Shown: positions 1 through 9,171 of the stretch, piece after piece
How positions within the stretch are numbered: position 1 is the stretch's first letter
Layout of the letters: the number at the start of each line of letters is the position of its first letter
DNA from: Acidobacteriota bacterium
Lineage (GTDB): Bacteria > Acidobacteriota > Thermoanaerobaculia > UBA5066 > Gp7-AA6
Assembly: GCA_020199905.1 (NCBI GenBank)
Contig: JAIVJS010000005.1
Span: forward strand, 18,466-82,465
DNA: 64,000 bases
Reading direction: 5' to 3'
Program-made: the position numbers and the translations under genes
Notes under the pieces: model-generated
Databases searched by the model: none
What the model saw: only the letters and a program-made list of their open reading frames with translations
What the model was told of the DNA's origin: nothing

Positions 1-1172
<1,172 letters not shown>

Positions 1173-1183
1173 CGGACGACCGA

Positions 1184-1900
1184 ATGATCCAGCTCTTCCG
1201 CGTCTCGAAGGAATACGGGCGCTTCCGCCACGCGCTGGCGGACGTGACCTGCACGATCGAGCGGGGAGAGTTCGTCTTCCTGACCGGGCCCTCGGGCGCC
1301 GGCAAGTCGACGTTTCTGAAGCTTCTTTTCCGGGACGAGCCGCCGACCTCGGGCCAGATCCTCGTCAACGGGCGGAACATCGGCGTGCTTCCCCCTTCGC
1401 AGATCCCCTATTTCCGGCGCAGCGTCGGGGTCGTCTTCCAGGACTTCAAGCTCATCCGGCGGAAGAGCGTCTTCGAGAACATCGCGTTCGTGCAGAACGT
1501 GCTGGGGCTCTCGCGGGCGGAGCAGAAGAGGCGTGCCTATCAGGTCTTGAAGCGCGTCGGGCTCCATCACCAGATGAACGCGTATCCCGACGAGCTCTCC
1601 GGGGGAGAACAGCAGCGCGTGGCGATCGCGCGGGCGATCGTCAATGAGCCCACGCTTCTCCTCGCGGACGAGCCGACCGGAAATCTCGATCCCGTCCTGT
1701 CCGAGGAGATCATGCGGCTGTTCCTGGAGATCAACATCCGCGGCACGACGGTTCTCGTCGCGACGCACGATTTCGACCTGATCCGTCGGATGGGAAAGAG
1801 AGTGCTGTCGCTCGACCGCGGCCGGCTCCGCGACGCCCCGCTGCGGCGCGACGCCTCCCCGACCGCCGTTCGGGAAGCGCCGTTCCTTCCGCTCGGATGA
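1184..1900 (+). CDS. ftsE: Cell division ATP-binding protein FtsE
   Basis: ATPase subunit of the FtsEX ABC complex, which at the division septum relays ATP hydrolysis through FtsX to periplasmic peptidoglycan hydrolase activators. 238 aa, normal length. Visible motifs: Walker A GPSGAGKS (~35-42), Q-loop VVFQDFKLI, signature LSGGEQQRVAIARAI, Walker B LLLADEPTGNLD, and H-loop ATHDFDL. The ATG lies 11 nt after the gatB stop with no strong Shine-Dalgarno, because the gap is repeat sequence. ftsX follows, but instead of the usual overlap there are ~138 bp of repeat between the two genes. Identification is secure; being paired with FtsX separates it from generic ABC ATPases. Confidence 0.96.
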   Translation: MIQLFRVSKEYGRFRHALADVTCTIERGEFVFLTGPSGAGKSTFLKLLFRDEPPTSGQILVNGRNIGVLPPSQIPYFRRSVGVVFQDFKLIRRKSVFENIAFVQNVLGLSRAEQKRRAYQVLKRVGLHHQMNAYPDELSGGEQQRVAIARAIVNEPTLLLADEPTGNLDPVLSEEIMRLFLEINIRGTTVLVATHDFDLIRRMGKRVLSLDRGRLRDAPLRRDASPTAVREAPFLPLG

Positions 1901-1906
1901 AGAAGG

Positions 1907-1966
1907 CGGGAAACGGGAAACAGCGCGGCTCCTCAGCGCCATCCCTCTTTCGTTTCCCGTTTCCCG
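1907..1966. repeat. 15-bp inverted repeat built from two heptad pairs
   Basis: CGGGAAACGGGAAAC at 1907-1921 is the exact reverse complement of GTTTCCCGTTTCCCG at 1952-1966, with a 30-nt loop. Each arm is two GGGAAAC-type heptads. Transcribed, it would form a long hairpin between ftsE and ftsX, with no U-tract after it. Confidence 0.8.
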
Positions 1967-2032
1967 ATCGAGTTGACCGCGGAAGACCGCGGCCGTCTCG
2001 CTCCCGCTGGTCGCTCGGCTCCCGGTTCCCGG
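1961..2032 (+). repeat. ~65-bp dispersed element, copy 1
   Basis: First of four copies of an element with the core TTGACCGCGG-AGAC/AGTAC-CGCGG followed by a CCGTCTCGCTCCCG region and a GGTCGCTCGGCTCCCG region, flanked by TTTCCCG heptads. The core holds two self-complementary CCGCGG hexamers 4 nt apart. The other copies are at 2930-2976 (minus), 7673-7744 (plus) and 15870-15931 (minus). It separates ftsE from ftsX and is open in the ftsX frame. Confidence 0.85.
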
Positions 2033-2038
2033 CTTCCG

Positions 2039-2911
2039 GTGGTTAAGCCCCGCTACATCTTCGGGGAGGCCTGGTCGATCGCCCGAAGCGGCGCCCGGCA
2101 GACCCTCCTCGCGATCGGCCTGATCGCGCTGTCGCTGTACGTCCCCGCGCTGTTCGCGCTCCTGTCGAAAAACCTGGGGCGGCTCTCGACCGACGCCGAG
2201 ACGCCGGCGGCGGTGATCACCCTCGACCCCGCCGCGGACGGCCGGGGGATCGCTCGCCGCCTCGCGGACGATTCCCGCGTCCGGGAGATCCGGATCGTGT
2301 CGAGCGACGCCGCCCTGGCGCGGTTTCGCCGGGCGTACCCGGAGCTCGGAGCGGCCCTCGGAGATCTGAAGGAGGCTCCTTTCCCGCCCACGATCGAAGT
2401 CCGGATGCGGCCGTCGGCGGGGCCCGGAGCCGGCACCGCGGTCGCTGCCGCGGCGCGGTCGTGGCCGGGCGTCGAAATCGCAGAATCGGAGGAGGAGATC
2501 GGGCGCCGTTTCTCAGACGGCGTTCGAATCGTGCGGGCGGCGGGGCTCGCCCTCGGTGGCGTCCTGGTTCTCGCGGCGATCCTCTCCGTGGCTTCTGCGA
2601 TCCGGCTCGCGCTCGACCTGCATCGCGACGAGATCGAGATCATGCGGCTGATGGGCGCCACCGAGACGGCCGTCCGGGCGCCGTTCTGGCTCCACGCGAC
2701 CGGCGAGGGCCTCGCGGGAGGCGCGCTGGCGCTCGTCCTTCTCTACGCCACCTACCGCCTCGGGCTGAACTATCTCGCCCGGAGCCCCCACCCGGTCCTC
2801 TCCATGTTCTGGGGCAGCTTCCTCGACTGGCGCGCGGTCACGCTGATGCCGTTGATCGGCGCCGCGGCCGGCCTGTTCGGAAGCATGATCTCGCTGACGC
2901 GGAGAACCTGA
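2039..2911 (+). CDS. ftsX: Cell division protein FtsX
   Basis: Membrane subunit of FtsEX. Four membrane segments are apparent: one near the N-terminus (LLAIGLIALSLYVPALFALL) and three in the C-terminal half (GLALGGVLVLAAILSVASAI; GEGLAGGALALVLLYATYRL; VTLMPLIGAAAGLFGSMI), with a periplasmic domain of ~130 residues between the first and second. I start at GTG 2039 (MVKPRYIFGEAW, 290 aa) because FtsX proteins normally begin a few residues before this block. A TTG at 1973 in the same frame would add 22 residues encoded entirely by the dispersed repeat. No strong Shine-Dalgarno precedes either start. Confidence 0.9.
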   Translation: MVKPRYIFGEAWSIARSGARQTLLAIGLIALSLYVPALFALLSKNLGRLSTDAETPAAVITLDPAADGRGIARRLADDSRVREIRIVSSDAALARFRRAYPELGAALGDLKEAPFPPTIEVRMRPSAGPGAGTAVAAAARSWPGVEIAESEEEIGRRFSDGVRIVRAAGLALGGVLVLAAILSVASAIRLALDLHRDEIEIMRLMGATETAVRAPFWLHATGEGLAGGALALVLLYATYRLGLNYLARSPHPVLSMFWGSFLDWRAVTLMPLIGAAAGLFGSMISLTRRT

Positions 2912-2929
2912 GGCCGGGGAATCCGAAAT

Positions 2930-3025
2930 CGGGAGCCGAGACGGCCGCGGTACCCCGCGGTCAACTGGATCGGGAAACGAAGGAAGCGGGAGCCCTCACG
3001 ACGCTGAACGCTGAACGCTCAACTC
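2930..3025. repeat. ~65-bp element copy 2 plus heptads between convergent ftsX and perM
   Basis: A shortened minus-strand copy of the element (2930-2976; the GGTCGCTCGG part is missing) is followed by heptads. Read on the minus strand, the perM stop TGA (3028-3026) is followed directly by GAGTTGA, GCGTTCA, GCGTTCA. On the plus strand, the bases after the ftsX stop also fall into 7-bp units (GGCCGGG, GAATCCG). No hairpin-plus-U terminator serves either gene. Confidence 0.75.
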
Positions 3026-4150
3026 TCACGTCGCGACATCGGGATCCCCCAGCAGGCGCGCGACGCCTTCCAGGCCGCGTACGTTCTCGCACACCACCTT
3101 CACGGCGGAGGTCAGCGGGACGGCGAGGATGGCGCCCGCGATTCCCCAGATCAGTCCCCAGAAGATGAACGCGAGCATGACGGTCAGCGGGAAGAGCCGG
3201 ACGCGCCCGCCCACGATCAGGGGGGTGAGGACGTTCCCCTCGATGAACTGGAGGACCGCATAGACGATGAGCACGATGAGCGCCTTCTGTCCGTCGTACT
3301 GGAAGAAGGCGACGGCGACCGCCGGGATCGTCGAGAAGATCACCCCGACATAGGGCAGCGTGATGGCGAGCCCGGCGAGCGGCCCCAGGATGTAGTAGTA
3401 GCTCACGTGCAGGAGCATCAGCGCGCCGGTCGTCATTCCCGCCATGATCGCCATGACGAACGAAAGCCCGAGCGCGAAGTCCGACATCGTCCGCGAGATC
3501 GCGCCCGTCACGTCGCCGGCAAAACGGCCGTGCCTCGCCAGCATACCGTCGATGATCCGCCCGAACTTCTCCCGGTCTTTCAGCATGAAAAACGTGAGGA
3601 AGGGGACGGCGGCCGCATAGAGCAGGATGTGGAGCGTCTCCCCGACCTGCGCGACGAACGCCCGGGTGGCCGCCAGCGGCGACTCGCTGATCTTGACCTC
3701 GCGCACGGCGCGCGTCTCTTCCGGCAGGATGTTTCCCATGCGCTCCCGGAGCCGGTTGACGAAGTCGGTGAACTGGGACAGCACCTCCCGGATCCGATTC
3801 TGGTACCGCGGCAGGTCCACGTAAAACTGGTTGAACTGCGCCGTCACGTTGATGACGAGGAGCACGATCGCGCCAATCAGGACGAAGAGCAGCAGCAGGA
3901 TCGCGATCACGCGCGGGACGCCGGCCCGTTCGAGAAGCGAAACGAACGGCCGAATCGCGAACGCGAGAAAGAGCGCGAACGAAATCGTGATGAAGAAGGT
4001 GCGTCCGTAGTAGAGGAGCGCGATCGCCGCGGCGAGAGTCAGGAGGAGCGGGAATCGCGGCCGGGAAGCGGAAGCGGGCGGCGGAGCTGAAAAAGCCCCC
4101 TCGGTGCGAGGGGGCTCTGGAGGAGATGTCGGAGTGAGGTCCGGCGTCAC
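3026..4150 (-). CDS. AI-2E / PerM family membrane permease
   Basis: Polytopic inner-membrane protein of the AI-2E transporter (PerM/TqsA) family, 374 aa from GTG at 4150. Family features: an N-terminal pair of hydrophobic segments after a Pro-rich leader (LLLTLAAAIALLYYGRTFF; FLAFAIRPFVSLLERAGVPR), the family block RVIAILLLLFVLIGAI, a long soluble loop, then AAAVPFLTFFMLKDRE and the C-terminal LPYVGVIFSTIPAVAVAFFQ and LTPLIVGGRVRLFPLTVM blocks. Substrate is unknown; members have been linked to AI-2 export or Na+(Li+)/H+ exchange. GTG overlaps the stop of the upstream OmpA-like gene (GTGA), so translation is coupled. An intrinsic terminator lies within its first ~20 codons. Confidence 0.88.
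   Translation of the reverse strand: MTPDLTPTSPPEPPRTEGAFSAPPPASASRPRFPLLLTLAAAIALLYYGRTFFITISFALFLAFAIRPFVSLLERAGVPRVIAILLLLFVLIGAIVLLVINVTAQFNQFYVDLPRYQNRIREVLSQFTDFVNRLRERMGNILPEETRAVREVKISESPLAATRAFVAQVGETLHILLYAAAVPFLTFFMLKDREKFGRIIDGMLARHGRFAGDVTGAISRTMSDFALGLSFVMAIMAGMTTGALMLLHVSYYYILGPLAGLAITLPYVGVIFSTIPAVAVAFFQYDGQKALIVLIVYAVLQFIEGNVLTPLIVGGRVRLFPLTVMLAFIFWGLIWGIAGAILAVPLTSAVKVVCENVRGLEGVARLLGDPDVAT
4090..4116 (-). terminator. intrinsic terminator inside the 5' end of the AI-2E gene
   Basis: On the minus strand an uninterrupted GC-rich stem (GCCCCCTC/GAGGGGGC arms at 4108-4115 and 4095-4102, extendable by one pair on each side) with a tiny loop is followed by five U. It is ~32 nt past the OmpA-like stop but inside codons ~12-20 of the next gene. 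It could end most ompA transcripts and attenuate perM in a translation-dependent manner. Confidence 0.75.
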
Positions 4151-5235
4151 GTTCCGGAGACGAGGGTCACCACGATCACCGCGCGGCGGTTCCTGGCGCG
4201 CCCCTCGGGGGTCGCATTGTCGTAGGCGGCGTCGGCGGAGCCGCGCGCGGCGGTCGTGACGCGATTGGGGTCGATGCCGTGTCTGGTCACGAGGTATTCC
4301 TTGGCGGCTTCCGCCCGCCTGGCGGAGATTGCCTGATTGGCGGGCTCTCCGATCAGACCTCCGACGGGATTGGGAGAGAAGCCCTTCCGGAGGAGCATGT
4401 CGAGGTTCGCGTTCAGGGCAGCGTTGACGGCCCAGCCGGTGCGCCCGAAGTAGAATCGCGCGCCCGTGGTGAGGAGCGAGTACGGCTCCTCGGGCAGATC
4501 GCCTCCGTCGAACGTCGTGCGGTCGATTTCGCCGATGACGTGCAGGTAGGGGAGGACCGGGACTTCCACGCCGACGCCGGCGCGGAACTTGTTCGGGACG
4601 CGGATGTCGTTGTCGTGGCGGCCGGAGAGCTGGTACGACAGCATTCCGGTGACGATCCCCTTCGTGCCCGCGATACCCCACTCCCAGTCCGTGCGGCGCG
4701 ACTTGACGCGGTCGATGTCGGCGTCGACCTGATCGACGTGGATGGAGGCCTGCCCCATCGGGATGTGCGCGGCCAGCCAGAGCCCGAGCCGGAAGCCGTT
4801 GTCCGCCTCCGAGTAGATGCGGTACTTCGTGGCGATGCGGATCTTTCTGGGCTCGTCCGCGCGGAACCGTCCGAAGAACTGGATTCCGTTGAGCGCCCCG
4901 CCGCGCCATCCGCCCCGGCTCTCGAACCGCTCCGTCCCCGCCGACGCCGAGATGTCCCAGTCGTCGGTCAGGCCGAGGCCGATCGAGCCCTCGCCCGCCC
5001 AGTGCGCATAGAGGCGGTTGCGATAGTTCGTGTCGGTGAAGGCGAGCTGACCCGCCACCAGGTTTTCCTTCCACCCGTAGACCCCCAGGGTGAACTGTCC
5101 CGCTCGGGCGGTGTCCGCCGTCGACATCGTGAAGAGCCCGATGTCACCCTGATTGCTCGGGGCGATCTGCGCGGAAGCCGCGGCGCCCGTCAGACACACG
5201 AGGATACCGAGGAGCGCCGTACGCTTGGCCTTCAT
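4147..5235 (-). CDS. OmpA-like outer-membrane protein with a degenerate C-terminal domain
   Basis: 362 aa from ATG 5235, preceded by a strong Shine-Dalgarno (AAAGGAG). The signal peptide is MKAKRTALLGILVCLTGAAA, cut after ASA. Residues ~30-280 alternate hydrophobic and polar as in a beta-barrel. The C-terminus resembles the second half of an OmpA peptidoglycan-binding domain (ARRAEAAKEYLVTRHGIDPN then TPEGRARNRRAVIVV), with the conserved Arg in ARRA. The first half, including the usual G-H/Y-T-D motif whose Asp contacts diaminopimelate, is not recognisable: the aligned stretch reads NPVGGLIGEPANQAIS. Peptidoglycan anchoring may therefore be weak. The downstream AI-2E gene overlaps by 4 nt. 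Confidence 0.75.
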   Translation of the reverse strand: MKAKRTALLGILVCLTGAAASAQIAPSNQGDIGLFTMSTADTARAGQFTLGVYGWKENLVAGQLAFTDTNYRNRLYAHWAGEGSIGLGLTDDWDISASAGTERFESRGGWRGGALNGIQFFGRFRADEPRKIRIATKYRIYSEADNGFRLGLWLAAHIPMGQASIHVDQVDADIDRVKSRRTDWEWGIAGTKGIVTGMLSYQLSGRHDNDIRVPNKFRAGVGVEVPVLPYLHVIGEIDRTTFDGGDLPEEPYSLLTTGARFYFGRTGWAVNAALNANLDMLLRKGFSPNPVGGLIGEPANQAISARRAEAAKEYLVTRHGIDPNRVTTAARGSADAAYDNATPEGRARNRRAVIVVTLVSGT

Positions 5236-5348
5236 GCAGTCTCCTTTCGAACCGGCTCGGGGAAAACAGAGATGCCTAATAGAATAAGCCAAAAAAGGGA
5301 AAACGCCAAACATCTTTCTGTGTCCGGCCCCCGGAGGGGTCGGAAGGC

Positions 5349-6671
5349 TCAGCGATAGCTGCGAAGCGACAGCAGAAAGCGGACGCCCCCGACCCCCCGG
5401 ACCACCGTCCTGGCCGCCAGCGCGGACACGAAGACCCGGGTCCGCCGGTACGACAGGCTCGACTCGATCCCGGCCCCCAGGTCCACTCTGTAGTCGCGGA
5501 AGGCCCCGTAGACCGATGTTCCGTCCCCGACGTTTCCGGTCCCGGCGTACCCGACCGCATACAGGCTCTCCCAGTCGAGCCCCGCCACGTTCTTCCGGGC
5601 GTCCCGGAAGAACGGGACGGCGTACTCGGCGGTCAGGTGGGCCTCGCTGGTGCCGCGCTCGCGTCCGCGGTATCCGCGCAGGGCGTTCCGGCTGTCGAGC
5701 GAGAACAGCTCGTACCGGGGGATGGAGAACGGGGTCGAGACGGCGGGATCGAAGTTTTCGCGGACGCGTTTGCGGTAGGGAAAGTACCCGCCGTGCAGCC
5801 GGAGAACGAGCCGGTTACGGCCCGTCGGGATGGCCTGGATCGCCTCGAACTCGGTCTTCACGTAGGTGTAATCCGCGCCGAGGAGGTCGACACTCCAGGT
5901 GGCGGCCACGGAGAAGCCCCGGCCGTGGGGCCCGATCTCCCGCAGGGCGGTGAAGAGGTTGAAGACCCGGTCGCGCGCCTCTCCCACGATCGCGTTCGAC
6001 CGCTCGTCTGACGGGGTTCCGTACTGGTATCCGGTCTTCAAATACAGGTTCGTCTTGTTCGCGTCGGGCTCCTCGAGCGGGTTCGAGAACGTGAGGCGGT
6101 CGAACTCGGCGAGCCCGTACAGCCGGTTGTAGAAGTCGAGGGGCACCCGGAGGAGATAGAGGCCGCCGCGAGTCCGCGTGAACTCATTGGAAAAGCGGGA
6201 GAGGTCGGAAAACTCGATCGTGTCGAAGAACGAGAACGTCGACGTCCCCGTCCGGCCGTAGTACTTGTAGCGGAGAAACGCCGAGATGTCGCCGCTGACG
6301 AAGTTGTAGGCGACCTGCATCTCGAAGAGAGAATTGCGGATCGGCTTCAGGAGCCGGATGTCCGCCCGGCCGTCGGGCAGATAGAGGTTGAAGCGGGGCA
6401 GGAGACCGGAGGTGTCGGGTTCTTCGGCGGGAGCGGGCGCTCCCGGAGTCCCGGGCCGCGGCGGTTCCCTGAGGGCCTCCTCCCCGGGCGCCTCCGCCGG
6501 GCCGGCCGTGCCCTCGGAGGCGGGCGTCGGAGCGGGGGTCGGAGAAGGCGCCGGCTGCGCGCGAGACGGCGCCGCGGGCAGCGAAAGAAACAGGAGAACG
6601 ACCGCCAGCGCCGAACGCAACGCCGGCGCCGCGGCGGGGCGGGGACGAGGAGAATGCGGCCGGCCAGCCAC
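5349..6671 (-). CDS. Omp85/surface-antigen-like outer-membrane beta-barrel without POTRA domains
   Basis: 440 aa from GTG 6671. A hydrophobic signal (ALAVVLLFLSLPAAPSRA) is followed by a Pro/Ala-rich linker (~40-85) and a ~350-residue barrel rich in aromatic alternating strands. The motif ALRGYRGRERGTSEAHLTAE matches the loop-strand segment of Omp85 (BamA/TamA, bacterial surface antigen) barrels, where a conserved R-G-Y/F-R loop tucks into the barrel. There is no room for POTRA repeats and the last residue is Arg rather than Phe. Function unknown; TamA-like or patatin-associated barrels are possible. The gene lies 22 nt after the DUF4388 gene, likely the same operon. Confidence 0.65.
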   Translation of the reverse strand: MAGRPHSPRPRPAAAPALRSALAVVLLFLSLPAAPSRAQPAPSPTPAPTPASEGTAGPAEAPGEEALREPPRPGTPGAPAPAEEPDTSGLLPRFNLYLPDGRADIRLLKPIRNSLFEMQVAYNFVSGDISAFLRYKYYGRTGTSTFSFFDTIEFSDLSRFSNEFTRTRGGLYLLRVPLDFYNRLYGLAEFDRLTFSNPLEEPDANKTNLYLKTGYQYGTPSDERSNAIVGEARDRVFNLFTALREIGPHGRGFSVAATWSVDLLGADYTYVKTEFEAIQAIPTGRNRLVLRLHGGYFPYRKRVRENFDPAVSTPFSIPRYELFSLDSRNALRGYRGRERGTSEAHLTAEYAVPFFRDARKNVAGLDWESLYAVGYAGTGNVGDGTSVYGAFRDYRVDLGAGIESSLSYRRTRVFVSALAARTVVRGVGGVRFLLSLRSYR

Positions 6672-6693
6672 CCGGCGGTTCGAAGGGCCTCTC

Positions 6694-7533
6694 TCAGGCC
6701 TTGGGCTGCATCACGAGCGACATCTTGTCCTGGAAGGACTTCATCTTCGCAGGTCCCCGCATCGAGGAAATGGTCTTCTCCGTCTGCCGGATCAGATCGC
6801 GCACGGCTTCGACGCCTCGCCCACGGTCGATCTCCGTGAGGGCCTGCTTGTAGGGCCGTTCGACTCCCGGCAGGTTCGACTCCCCGATCGCGATCTCCGC
6901 CTCCTGTTTGACGCGCGTGCACAGGATCATGAGGATCTTTTTCTCGTCTCCGAGCAACGCGGCCGCCGAGCCGGGGGAGGGGGCCGGCGGGCGCGCCGCG
7001 TCTCGCGACCTCATCTCGACGAGACCGGCCGTGATCAGCCCGTAGAGAATCTTGGCCGTCTCGAACGAGGAGGTGCCGGTGCCGCGCGCGATCTCCTCGA
7101 CGCTCTTCCTGCCATCGATCCGGATGACGAGGTTCCATTCGAGGGGCGAGAGGGTCACGGGCTCCGCGTCCCGGGGCAGAAAGGCGGGGACGTATTCGAC
7201 GCCGGGGATCTTTCGCGAAAGGACCTTCCACTCGTCCAACCGGCGCGCGGACTCCATCAGGAGGCTCGTGTTGGACTTCTGGATCGTGACCGCGTCGGAC
7301 TCTTCTCCCGGCGTGAACTGGAAATCGCCGGAGGACCAGATCGCGAGGGCGTAGATCGCTTCCTCGCCGGAGAGCTCGCCGATCTTCGCGTGCACCATCT
7401 GTCCGTTCTTGAGAAAGATCTGGCCTCTCTCGGTCCCGCGGATCAGCGTGAACAGCCCCGTCTTTCCGGAGACCGAAACCAGCTGAATGATGTCGGGAAC
7501 GGGGAGCTCCTGGATAGAGCCTTGAAAGGACAT
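6694..7533 (-). CDS. DUF4388 (PATAN-type) domain protein
   Basis: 279 aa. The N-terminal ~110 residues are a DUF4388 domain: MSFQGSIQELPVPDIIQLVS, then KTGLFTLIRGTERGQIFLKN and GQMVHAKIGELSGEEAIYAL with the family's G-E-x-A turn. In other bacteria this domain occurs with response regulators and gliding or motility regulators. Residues ~145-215 (LSPLEWNLVIRIDGRKSVEE) resemble a winged-helix-like segment often found after it, followed by a Pro/Ala linker and a helical tail. No catalytic motif is seen. Probably a cytoplasmic adaptor; partner unknown. Confidence 0.75.
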   Translation of the reverse strand: MSFQGSIQELPVPDIIQLVSVSGKTGLFTLIRGTERGQIFLKNGQMVHAKIGELSGEEAIYALAIWSSGDFQFTPGEESDAVTIQKSNTSLLMESARRLDEWKVLSRKIPGVEYVPAFLPRDAEPVTLSPLEWNLVIRIDGRKSVEEIARGTGTSSFETAKILYGLITAGLVEMRSRDAARPPAPSPGSAAALLGDEKKILMILCTRVKQEAEIAIGESNLPGVERPYKQALTEIDRGRGVEAVRDLIRQTEKTISSMRGPAKMKSFQDKMSLVMQPKA

Positions 7534-7565
7534 GGTTGTGGGCCGGGATGCTAGCAGGGTTGCCG

Positions 7566-7780
7566 GGGAGAGTTAAGAGTTGAGAGCTCGGAGTTGAGCG
7601 TGGTGAGCGCGCCGGCTCCTTCGTTTCCCGTTTACCGTTTCCCGGCCCCGGTTCCCCCTCTTCGATTCCCGATTCCCGATCCAGTGGACCGCGGAGTACC
7701 GCGGCCGTCTCGCTCCCGTTGGTCGCTCGGCTCCCGATTCCCGGCTCCCGATCCCGTCCGCCCCGGCTCCCGCCTCCCGC
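7566..7780. repeat. heptad array with ~65-bp element copy 3, downstream of ruvC
   Basis: Read on the minus strand, the ruvC stop TAG (7783-7781) is followed in exact register by GCGGGAG, GCGGGAG and then related G-rich units. The full-length element lies at 7673-7744 (plus orientation). Further TTTCCCG-type and GAGTTGA-type units continue to within ~35 bp of the DUF4388 start. The interval otherwise holds no coding evidence. Confidence 0.8.
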
Positions 7781-8254
7781 CTACCCCCTGCCTCTGTGCA
7801 CATGGCATATCGCGACCGCGAGAGCGTCCGCGGCGTCGAGAGGAACGCGGCTGCGCTGCCGGGCGAGCAGCGACAGGACCATCGAGCGGACCTGCGGCTT
7901 CTCCGCATTTCCGTAGCCGACGAGAGCCTTCTTGACGAGCCGGGGCTCGTACTCGAAGACGGGGATCCCGAGCTTCGCGGCGGCCGCGAGCAGGACCCCG
8001 CGCGCGTGGGCGAGTTTCAGGGCGGAGGCGACGTTTTTCCCCGCGAAGATGGTCTCGACCGCGACGGCGGCCGGGCGGCACTCGTCCAGAAGCATGGACG
8101 CCCGGCAGGAGAGCATGTCGAGCTTCGCCGAGAAGGAGAGCGCCGCTCCCGGCCGAAAGACCCCGCAGGCCTCGAGGACCAGGCGGCCCTCGTCGAACAC
8201 GACCACGCCATAGCCGGTGGCGAGGGTCCCCGGGTCGAAACCGACGATCTTCAA
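7781..8254 (-). CDS. ruvC: Crossover junction endodeoxyribonuclease RuvC
   Basis: Holliday-junction resolvase working with RuvAB, which nicks symmetric strands to finish recombinational repair. 157 aa. RNase H-like acidic residues are visible: Asp7 in GFDPGTLATG, Glu in AVETIFAGKN (~67), and Asp140/Asp143 in RVPLDAADALAVA. The KNVASALKLAHARGV and GYGNAEKPQV blocks are typical. Slightly shorter than many RuvCs but complete. Lies downstream of yebC as in many genomes, here separated by a 67-bp heptad array; ruvA and ruvB are not in the window. Confidence 0.95.
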   Translation of the reverse strand: MKIVGFDPGTLATGYGVVVFDEGRLVLEACGVFRPGAALSFSAKLDMLSCRASMLLDECRPAAVAVETIFAGKNVASALKLAHARGVLLAAAAKLGIPVFEYEPRLVKKALVGYGNAEKPQVRSMVLSLLARQRSRVPLDAADALAVAICHVHRGRG

Positions 8255-8321
8255 GGAGCCGTCAGCCGTCCGCTCTCAGCCGTCAGGTTCAGACGGAAAA
8301 CTGATGACCGCCAACGGAAAA
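8255..8321. repeat. heptad array starting at the yebC stop
   Basis: On the minus strand the yebC stop TAG (8324-8322) is followed with no gap by 7-bp units TTTTCCG, TTGGCGG, TCATCAG, TTTTCCG, TCTGAAC and then CTGACGG/CTGAGAG types, up to the ruvC start. It fills the whole yebC-ruvC spacer. Confidence 0.8.
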
Positions 8322-9053
8322 CTATTCGGCTTCCTCGAAGTCGAAGTTCGCCCAGACGTGCTGCACGTCATCGTGGTCCTCGAGGGCCTCCATCAGCTTC
8401 ATCATCTGATCGGCCTTTCGCTGGTCGAGCTGGACCTCGGTCGTCGGGATCATCGAGAGCTCGCCGACGGCGACCGGGATCTTCTTCTCTTCGAGGTGCG
8501 CCTTCACGGCCGCAAACGAGTCGGGGTCCGTGACGACCTCGTGGTACTGCTCCGTCGAGCGGACGTCTTCCGCTCCCGCCTCGATGGCGGCCTCCATGAC
8601 GGAGTCCTCGGTCGCCTGGTTCTTCTCGACGGCGATGTAGCCCTTCTTCTGGAAGAGGAACCGGACGGACCCGGATTCGCCGAGGTTGCCGCCGTTCTTC
8701 GAGAAAATCGTGCGGACTTCGGGCAGTGTGCGGTTCCGGTTGTCCGTCATGGCCTCGACGAGGACGGCGACCCCGCCGGGCCCGTACCCCTCGTACGTCA
8801 CCTCTTCGTAATTGACCCCGGGAAGCTCGCCGGTCCCGCGCTGGAGAGCCCGCTTGATGTTGTCCGCGGGCATGTTGACGGCCTTGGCGTCGTCGATCGC
8901 CTTTCGCAGGCGCGGGTTGCTCTCGGGAGCGCCGCCACCGAGACGCGCGGCCATCGTGATTTCCTTGATGAGCTTGGTGAAGATGCGGCCGCGCTTGGCA
9001 TCCGCCGCGCCCTTCTTGTGTTTGATCGTACTCCACTTGCTGTGGCCGGACAT
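8322..9053 (-). CDS. yebC: YebC/PmpR family protein
   Basis: 243 aa. YebC/TACO1 proteins were long listed as transcription regulators; some members help ribosomes through difficult sequences. N-terminal block [20 protein letters not shown], followed by [11 protein letters not shown] and the [20 protein letters not shown] block, then FEKNGG-type sequence ([20 protein letters not shown]) and the acidic C-terminal domain [18 protein letters not shown]. Length and all three domains are normal. Probably transcribed from a TATAAT box ~33 nt upstream of the ATG. First gene of a yebC-ruvC unit. Confidence 0.95.
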   Translation of the reverse strand: MSGHSKWSTIKHKKGAADAKRGRIFTKLIKEITMAARLGGGAPESNPRLRKAIDDAKAVNMPADNIKRALQRGTGELPGVNYEEVTYEGYGPGGVAVLVEAMTDNRNRTLPEVRTIFSKNGGNLGESGSVRFLFQKKGYIAVEKNQATEDSVMEAAIEAGAEDVRSTEQYHEVVTDPDSFAAVKAHLEEKKIPVAVGELSMIPTTEVQLDQRKADQMMKLMEALEDHDDVQHVWANFDFEEAE

Positions 9054-9085
9054 GCGTGCTCCCCCCAGTCGTTCGCCAGCGCCGA

Positions 9086-9091
9086 ATTATA
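9086..9091 (-). promoter_or_regulatory. candidate -10 box upstream of yebC
   Basis: A perfect TATAAT on the minus strand, 32 nt before the yebC ATG. The -35 region at the expected spacing is a poor match, so only the -10 is supported. Confidence 0.45.
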
Positions 9092-9171
9092 TGTAACGAG
9101 CCCCTCTCCCGCTCTCGCTCTCACCCCTTCGTCCGAGACTCGAAACGCCACCCTGACTCAACCGGTACGCA

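Noticed and set aside
1973..2038. TTG 1973 as the true ftsX start
   Set aside because: The additional residues are repeat translation; homologous FtsX proteins begin near GTG 2039.
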